11,994 bases of DNA from Bacteroidales bacterium GP1 (GTDB taxonomy: Bacteria > Bacteroidota > Bacteroidia > Bacteroidales > Muribaculaceae). Positions 8,926 to 11,994 of the stretch are shown here, piece by piece; the stretch's first letter is position 1, and each line of letters opens with the position of its first letter. The stretch is from assembly GCA_001701105.1 (NCBI GenBank), contig DAAI01000045.1, forward strand, positions 41,375 to 53,368, read 5' to 3'. A model generated the notes under the pieces. It saw nothing but the letters and a program-made list of their open reading frames with translations, was not told where the DNA came from and made no database searches. The translations under genes were made by a program, and so were the position numbers.

Positions 8926-9316
8926 TAGCTCCAATTTTCTCGAATGCAAACCATGTCACCGCTACCAGGAATGCTCCCGCGGCATCAGCTACAATGTCCA
9001 TTACATCGAACGATCTTCCAAGCTCCATCGCACGCTGGGCATATTCTATTCCTACTCCGAGCAGCGTAGATAAGGTGGCCGTAGTGAATATCACAGGCGT
9101 ATGAACGCACCTGAAATCACGCCCCCGTGCCCAATCAAGCAATACCACGAATGTCAGAAAGCCGAACATCAACCCATGTGCCAACTTATCGGCTCCCGGA
9201 AACAATGGAAGATCCTCATCCCCCAATGGCTTCGGCGCAAGAGTAAGCCATAATATCACTAAGATAGTGACTATGGTAAGTATCCATGCCGGTAGTGCCT
9301 GCAAATGTCGCTTCAT
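8906..9316 (-). CDS. VanZ-like family membrane protein
   Basis: This 136-residue integral membrane protein has four predicted helices at about residues 11-27, 45-61, 75-90 and 105-125. The VanZ-like signatures are LAPKPLG after the first helix, the GADKLAHGLMFG segment entering helix two, and GIEYAQ with RSFDVMDIVADAAGA leading into the last helix. VanZ itself gives low-level teicoplanin resistance, but most small VanZ-like proteins have no proven role, and resistance should not be inferred here. The open frame extends upstream to 9412, but that part lies inside the preceding gene and does not look like protein. The ATG at 9316 directly precedes the first helix, follows AAAAAGG, and sits just after a strong promoter. 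The stop codon lies inside tamB, so the two are likely translationally coupled. Confidence 0.9.
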   Translation of the reverse strand: MKRHLQALPAWILTIVTILVILWLTLAPKPLGDEDLPLFPGADKLAHGLMFGFLTFVVLLDWARGRDFRCVHTPVIFTTATLSTLLGVGIEYAQRAMELGRSFDVMDIVADAAGAFLVAVTWFAFEKIGANGSRKK

Positions 9317-9328
9317 CCTTTTTCTTGC

Positions 9329-9360
9329 CAAAGTTAACGTTTTTTTGCATTTATTCCAAA
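9329..9360 (-). promoter_or_regulatory. Internal Bacteroides-type promoter before the VanZ-like gene and tamB
   Basis: On the minus strand TTTG (9360-9357) is followed after 20 bp by TAACTTTG (9336-9329). This matches the Bacteroides primary promoter pattern TTTG, 19-21 bp, TAnnTTTG at every defined base. The expected start point near 9322-9325 leaves a leader of less than 10 bases before the ATG at 9316. The -33 box overlaps the last codons of the DUF6048-type gene. It could transcribe vanZ-like, tamB, tamL and the small gene independently of the upstream promoter. Confidence 0.7.
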
Positions 9361-10286
9361 TCCTCCTGTGCTGAGGGTTTCGATTGCCGTTGCCCGAATG
9401 TCCAACTCGCATTTAATGTGAAACAGAAAGCCTCGCTTCCACCATATCCCGGGATAAACCAGGGCGTGGATGGAGCATAGTCTCTCATCCCCTCCGGCAG
9501 TGTGGATGCCTTTGCTTTCGTAATCTTGAAAGGAAAATGCCACCTGAATGTCCAGCCTAAGGAGAAGCCGCTGACAATCTTTACTTTGATTCCGGCCAAT
9601 GCCTCTCCCCATAAAGCTGTGGAGCGGAGTCCCGACATTTGGAAAACGGCATCCTGCTGCCAATACGGCGAGCTGATGGTGATGTTTTTCAAATCCCATC
9701 GAAAATGCGAGAATCCGGCGCGGAATCCCAGAAACAGCTGATAGGCCGGATCTGATTTATATAAGAAATTATAATTAAATCCTATCTTGGCATAGAACGA
9801 AGGATTTACCTTATATGTATAATTTTTATTCTGCGGTGTTGTATTTACAAAACCCAAACCCGCCTCAACTACCGGGAAGATCCAATTAAACAGAGAAACA
9901 TCGGCCTGAATATCATAGGAACCGTATTTTTGTCCGAATGCCATCATCAACGCATCGCCGATATTAATACCGACAGTCACTCCGTTGTACAGGGGGAAAT
10001 TAGGCCTGGATTTCGGTTTAGTCACTGTGTCGAGAGTTGCGATGAATAGCACCGGCTCTTCCAGGGGCTCCCCATGCTTGTCGTAATAATGCAAGACGGG
10101 CTCGCGCTTATTATCGTCGATATCCACCGGGGTGATGGTGCGCGGAGGGCGCCGCGATGGCATCACCGTATCCTTAACCTCTATCTTTACTGAATCCGAT
10201 GCCAGGACCGGTATGGAGTCGCTCTGAGCAAACCCGGCGCAGATGGCCCATATGATGCCGGCAATCAGAAGTATCATCCTATTCAT
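9351..10286 (-). CDS. DUF6048 family protein, probable outer-membrane beta-barrel
   Basis: This 311-residue protein has a signal peptide, probably cut after AGFA at residue 20. A polar linker to about residue 100 follows, with a PSRRPPR segment and HYYDKHGEP. The remainder, from about FPLYNGVTVGINIGD onward, is a chain of amphipathic strands rich in Gly, Tyr, Phe and Trp, as in small outer-membrane barrels. I recognise it as a DUF6048-type protein of Bacteroidales, a family without known function that is usually found beside a DUF6452 protein, as here. Its start overlaps the end of that neighbour by 8 bp, indicating translational coupling. Barrel formation is inferred from strand pattern. The last strand (FCFTLNASWTFG) is followed by a short polar end, so the terminal residue is not the classical aromatic one. 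Confidence 0.82.
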   Translation of the reverse strand: MNRMILLIAGIIWAICAGFAQSDSIPVLASDSVKIEVKDTVMPSRRPPRTITPVDIDDNKREPVLHYYDKHGEPLEEPVLFIATLDTVTKPKSRPNFPLYNGVTVGINIGDALMMAFGQKYGSYDIQADVSLFNWIFPVVEAGLGFVNTTPQNKNYTYKVNPSFYAKIGFNYNFLYKSDPAYQLFLGFRAGFSHFRWDLKNITISSPYWQQDAVFQMSGLRSTALWGEALAGIKVKIVSGFSLGWTFRWHFPFKITKAKASTLPEGMRDYAPSTPWFIPGYGGSEAFCFTLNASWTFGQRQSKPSAQEDLE

Positions 10287-10776
10287 TGTATAGATAAATT
10301 AGGAGATTTTCAACTGCGGCATTCGTAATCTGCCCTCCCGGACATACCACCGAATCTATGAACAAGCCGGTATTATATATTGTATCGATATCGTAGATAT
10401 AGCTCACTCCGCAGGCTTCCGATACGAACCTCGGAGAACGCGTATAACAAAATGTCACGGTATCGATATAAGGAGTATCGAGAATATGGAAGGCATATCG
10501 GGTGGTGTCGGAATCAACGCGAAACGGCAGATAGATCGATTCGATGCTATAGCCCTCCCAAAGAATCGAATCACCCTTGCAGCCTATCCCATATATTTCC
10601 ACAGAATCTATCGACACCTGCTGCGGCGTGGGGTTTGTGACCATGAACTTCGCCAAAGGGAGCGCATTCTGGTTTTCGTAACATTCCGAGCCACATCCTG
10701 CCGTTACCAGCAGGAATGCAATGGCAATGGCCGCTGCCATTCGCATTATCCTTTTCCTTCTCGTCGGCTCTTTCAT
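10279..10776 (-). CDS. DUF6452 family lipoprotein
   Basis: This 165-residue protein begins with a basic region (TRRKR), a hydrophobic segment, and a lipobox TAGC with Cys28, so it should be exported and lipidated. The mature part is beta-rich and contains several cysteines (among them SECYEN, IGCKG and SEACGVS), which may form disulfides. It matches the DUF6452 proteins that occur next to DUF6048 proteins in Bacteroidales; no function is known. The first ATG, at 10776, lies 7 bp after the glycosyltransferase stop. An ATG at 10746 with AGGA just ahead is an alternative and would still keep a usable signal peptide. Membrane side is undetermined. Pairing with the barrel-like DUF6048 protein suggests that the two may form an outer-membrane complex, which is inference. 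Confidence 0.82.
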   Translation of the reverse strand: MKEPTRRKRIMRMAAAIAIAFLLVTAGCGSECYENQNALPLAKFMVTNPTPQQVSIDSVEIYGIGCKGDSILWEGYSIESIYLPFRVDSDTTRYAFHILDTPYIDTVTFCYTRSPRFVSEACGVSYIYDIDTIYNTGLFIDSVVCPGGQITNAAVENLLIYLYNE

Positions 10777-10783
10777 ATTTAAC

Positions 10784-11734
10784 TCAAAATTCCTCTGCTA
10801 TCTGATAGTTGCGGCGTTCCTGAGAATTGCGCATTATTATCTCACCGATGAAGCCGGTGCAGAAAAACTGCACTCCCAATATCATGAATACAAGAGAGAG
10901 ATAGAAATAGACTGAACGGGTAACCCAGAAATGGAAATCCTGTGAGTTCATCGCAATTATCTTGAGCACAAGCACGGTTACGACGGCCAGAAATCCTATC
11001 AGGAACATCAGCGACCCAAGCAACCCGAAGAAGTGCATCGGCTTGATACCGAATTTAGTCTGGAACCATAGGGAGATTAGGTCGAGATACCCGTTCACGA
11101 ACCTGTCGAGGCCGAATTTCGTTGTGCCGTACTTGCGGGCCTGATGATGCACCACTTTCTCGCCAATATTGGAATATCCGGCGTTTTTGGCAAGATAAGG
11201 AATATAACGGTGCATGTCTCCATATACCTCTATGTGCTTCACCACATCGCGACGGTAGGCCTTAAGACCACAATTGAAATCATGAAGATTCTTAATGCCG
11301 CTCACTTTGCGTGCCGTGGCGTTAAAGAGCTTCGTAGGGATTGTCTTGGATAACGGATCGTAGCGCTTCTTCTTCCATCCCGACACCAGATCGTAACCCT
11401 GCTTCTTTATCATGTCATAGAGTTCCGGAATCTCGCCGGGTGAATCCTGAAGGTCGGCATCCATCGTTATCACAACATCCCCCTTTGCGCGGGCGAAACC
11501 CGTATCGAGGGCTGGCGATTTTCCGTAGTTACGCGAAAACGATACGGCATGGAGAGCCGGATTTTTCTCTGCAAGGCGCTTTATCACCTCAAGAGATTCA
11601 TCCTTCGAACCATCGTTGACGAAAATCACTTCATAAGAGAAAGCATTATCTTCCATCACGCGCTCAATCCACGCCGTGAGCTCCGGAAGGGACTCGGCTT
11701 CATTATATAGGGGTATTACAACTGATATGTCCAT
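10784..11734 (-). CDS. Family 2 glycosyltransferase, polyprenyl-phosphate sugar transferase type (GtrB/DPM1-like)
   Basis: This 316-residue protein has an N-terminal GT-A fold and two C-terminal membrane helices (about 235-258 and 275-302). The catalytic landmarks are visible: VVIPLYNE at 5-12, VNDGSKD around Asp41, the metal-binding DADLQD at 92-97, and HHQARKYGTTKF at 196-207, the segment that normally contacts the nucleotide-sugar. Such enzymes move a sugar from a nucleotide donor to undecaprenyl or polyprenyl phosphate on the cytoplasmic face of the inner membrane. The lipid-linked sugar then serves glycan modification. The particular sugar cannot be read from sequence. This is the first gene of the minus-strand run. 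The ATG begins directly with the conserved first strand (MDISVVIP), and no strong Shine-Dalgarno sequence precedes it, which is common in Bacteroidota. Its length is normal for the family. Confidence 0.92.
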   Translation of the reverse strand: MDISVVIPLYNEAESLPELTAWIERVMEDNAFSYEVIFVNDGSKDESLEVIKRLAEKNPALHAVSFSRNYGKSPALDTGFARAKGDVVITMDADLQDSPGEIPELYDMIKKQGYDLVSGWKKKRYDPLSKTIPTKLFNATARKVSGIKNLHDFNCGLKAYRRDVVKHIEVYGDMHRYIPYLAKNAGYSNIGEKVVHHQARKYGTTKFGLDRFVNGYLDLISLWFQTKFGIKPMHFFGLLGSLMFLIGFLAVVTVLVLKIIAMNSQDFHFWVTRSVYFYLSLVFMILGVQFFCTGFIGEIIMRNSQERRNYQIAEEF

Positions 11735-11840
11735 CTTGCTGACAAAAATGTGGGTGACGCAGGATTATTTTCCTCTCTCTGCCTGCCTCGTCGCCCCTTC
11801 GGAGGAGAGAAGCCATGGCTCTTTTGGGAAAAATCGCATA

Positions 11841-11848
11841 CAAAGTTA
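11841..11848 (-). promoter_or_regulatory. Likely -7 box of the promoter for the envelope operon
   Basis: On the minus strand TAACTTTG matches TAnnTTTG exactly and is identical to the box before the VanZ-like gene. No TTTG or TTG sits at the standard 19-21 bp upstream; the nearest TTTG is 29 bp away. The match is therefore only half of the usual promoter. It would give a start near 11834 and a leader of about 100 bases. Confidence 0.45.
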
Positions 11849-11866
11849 CAATTTTTTTGCGAAATA

Positions 11867-11898
11867 TTTGGTAGTTTCAAAATATAGATGTAATTTTG
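11867..11898 (+). promoter_or_regulatory. Bacteroides-type promoter for the plus-strand tRNA gene
   Basis: TTTG at 11867-11870, a 20 bp spacer, then TAATTTTG at 11891-11898 fits the Bacteroides promoter pattern at all defined positions. Transcription would begin near 11902-11905, about 60 bases before the mature tRNA 5' end. The spacer and -33 box lie just upstream of the oppositely directed box at 11841-11848, so the two promoters are back to back. Confidence 0.7.
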
Positions 11899-11924
11899 CA
11901 TCGCTTTTCGGGATTAAACGCCCT

Positions 11925-11939
11925 CCGGAGAGTCTCCGG
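11925..11939. repeat. Short perfect inverted repeat in the tRNA leader
   Basis: CCGGAGA and TCTCCGG flank one central G, giving a perfect 15-base inverted repeat. In RNA it would form a stem of five or six pairs with a small loop. There is no following T-run, so it is not a standard terminator. It lies between the tRNA promoter and the tRNA, where a stem could guide 5' leader processing, or it could be a protein-binding site. Confidence 0.5.
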
Positions 11940-11965
11940 TAGAAGCGTCCCCGGTGCAAAAGTGG

Positions 11966-11994
11966 GATTCGCTAGCTCAGCAGGTAGAGCACAA
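11966..11994 (+). tRNA. Partial tRNA gene (5' portion only), possibly tRNA-Lys
   Basis: The acceptor 5' strand GATTCGC (11966-11972) is followed by TA at positions 8-9 and a standard D arm GCTC-AGCAGGTA-GAGC, then ACAA at the start of the anticodon stem. The window ends before the anticodon, so the identity cannot be read. The 5' half resembles Bacteroides tRNA-Lys genes as I remember them, which is a weak guess. The strand is opposite to the operon. Confidence 0.85.

Larger units (their letters stand above)
11735..11965. other. Divergent intergenic region between the glycosyltransferase and the tRNA gene
   Basis: This 231 bp stretch holds no credible gene. It contains a minus-strand -7 type box for the operon, a plus-strand promoter for the tRNA, a perfect 10 bp palindrome AGCCATGGCT at 11811-11820 in the operon leader, and an inverted repeat ahead of the tRNA. 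If transcription starts near 11834, the operon has a leader of about 100 bases. Confidence 0.6.

Noticed and set aside
9317..9412. Upstream extension of the VanZ-like frame
   Set aside because: It overlaps the end of the DUF6048-type gene, looks non-protein, and lies upstream of the predicted transcription start and of the ATG that directly precedes helix one.
11803..11830. Possible terminator around the AGCCATGGCT palindrome followed by CTTTT
   Set aside because: The palindrome leaves no room for a proper loop, the T-run is short, and no transcript in that direction needs a stop there.
1..11994. CRISPR array, insertion sequence, retron or new defence cassette
   Set aside because: No direct-repeat arrays, transposase motifs, terminal inverted repeats, reverse transcriptase or nuclease motifs were seen. 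The only ATPase is a broken DUF4143 gene.

Overview
The window looks like chromosomal DNA from a Bacteroidota bacterium of the order Bacteroidales, possibly a Muribaculaceae-type gut commensal. Three things point there: promoters of the Bacteroides type (TTTG, about 20 bp, TAnnTTTG), the pairing of DUF6452 and DUF6048 family proteins, and a lipoprotein form of TamA next to TamB. The family-level placement is a guess.

Layout: almost everything is on the minus strand. From right to left, 11734 down to 1333 holds seven tightly packed genes. They are a membrane-anchored family 2 glycosyltransferase, a DUF6452-type lipoprotein, a DUF6048-type outer-membrane-like protein, a VanZ-like membrane protein, a very large TamB (1637 aa), a TamA/TamL-type Omp85 lipoprotein (772 aa), and a small Lys-rich single-pass membrane protein. 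Gaps range from a 20 bp overlap to 34 bp, so this is very probably an operon. A second promoter, with good matches to both consensus boxes and a 20 bp spacer, lies just before the VanZ-like gene. It could drive vanZ-tamB-tamL and the small gene apart from the first three.

To the left, 1167-1332 is a short non-coding stretch with an unrecognised peptide-like relic. Positions 1-1166 hold a decayed AAA-ATPase/DUF4143 gene that lacks its Walker A end and carries two clear frameshifts and a probable third. To the right, 11735-11965 is a divergent intergenic region with back-to-back promoter-like boxes and a short inverted repeat. The first 29 bases of a plus-strand tRNA gene run off the window end.

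How the genes may work together: in other bacteria TamB spans the periplasm from inner to outer membrane and pairs with an Omp85 partner. It is linked to outer-membrane protein insertion and, as an AsmA-like protein, to phospholipid transport. The co-transcribed glycosyltransferase, VanZ-like protein, lipoprotein and small membrane protein are envelope proteins by sequence, so an envelope-assembly operon is the natural reading. A role for the accessory genes in the Tam pathway is inference. I do not see a clearly new defence or mobile system here. The least explained items are the small Lys-rich protein after tamL and the two DUF proteins.
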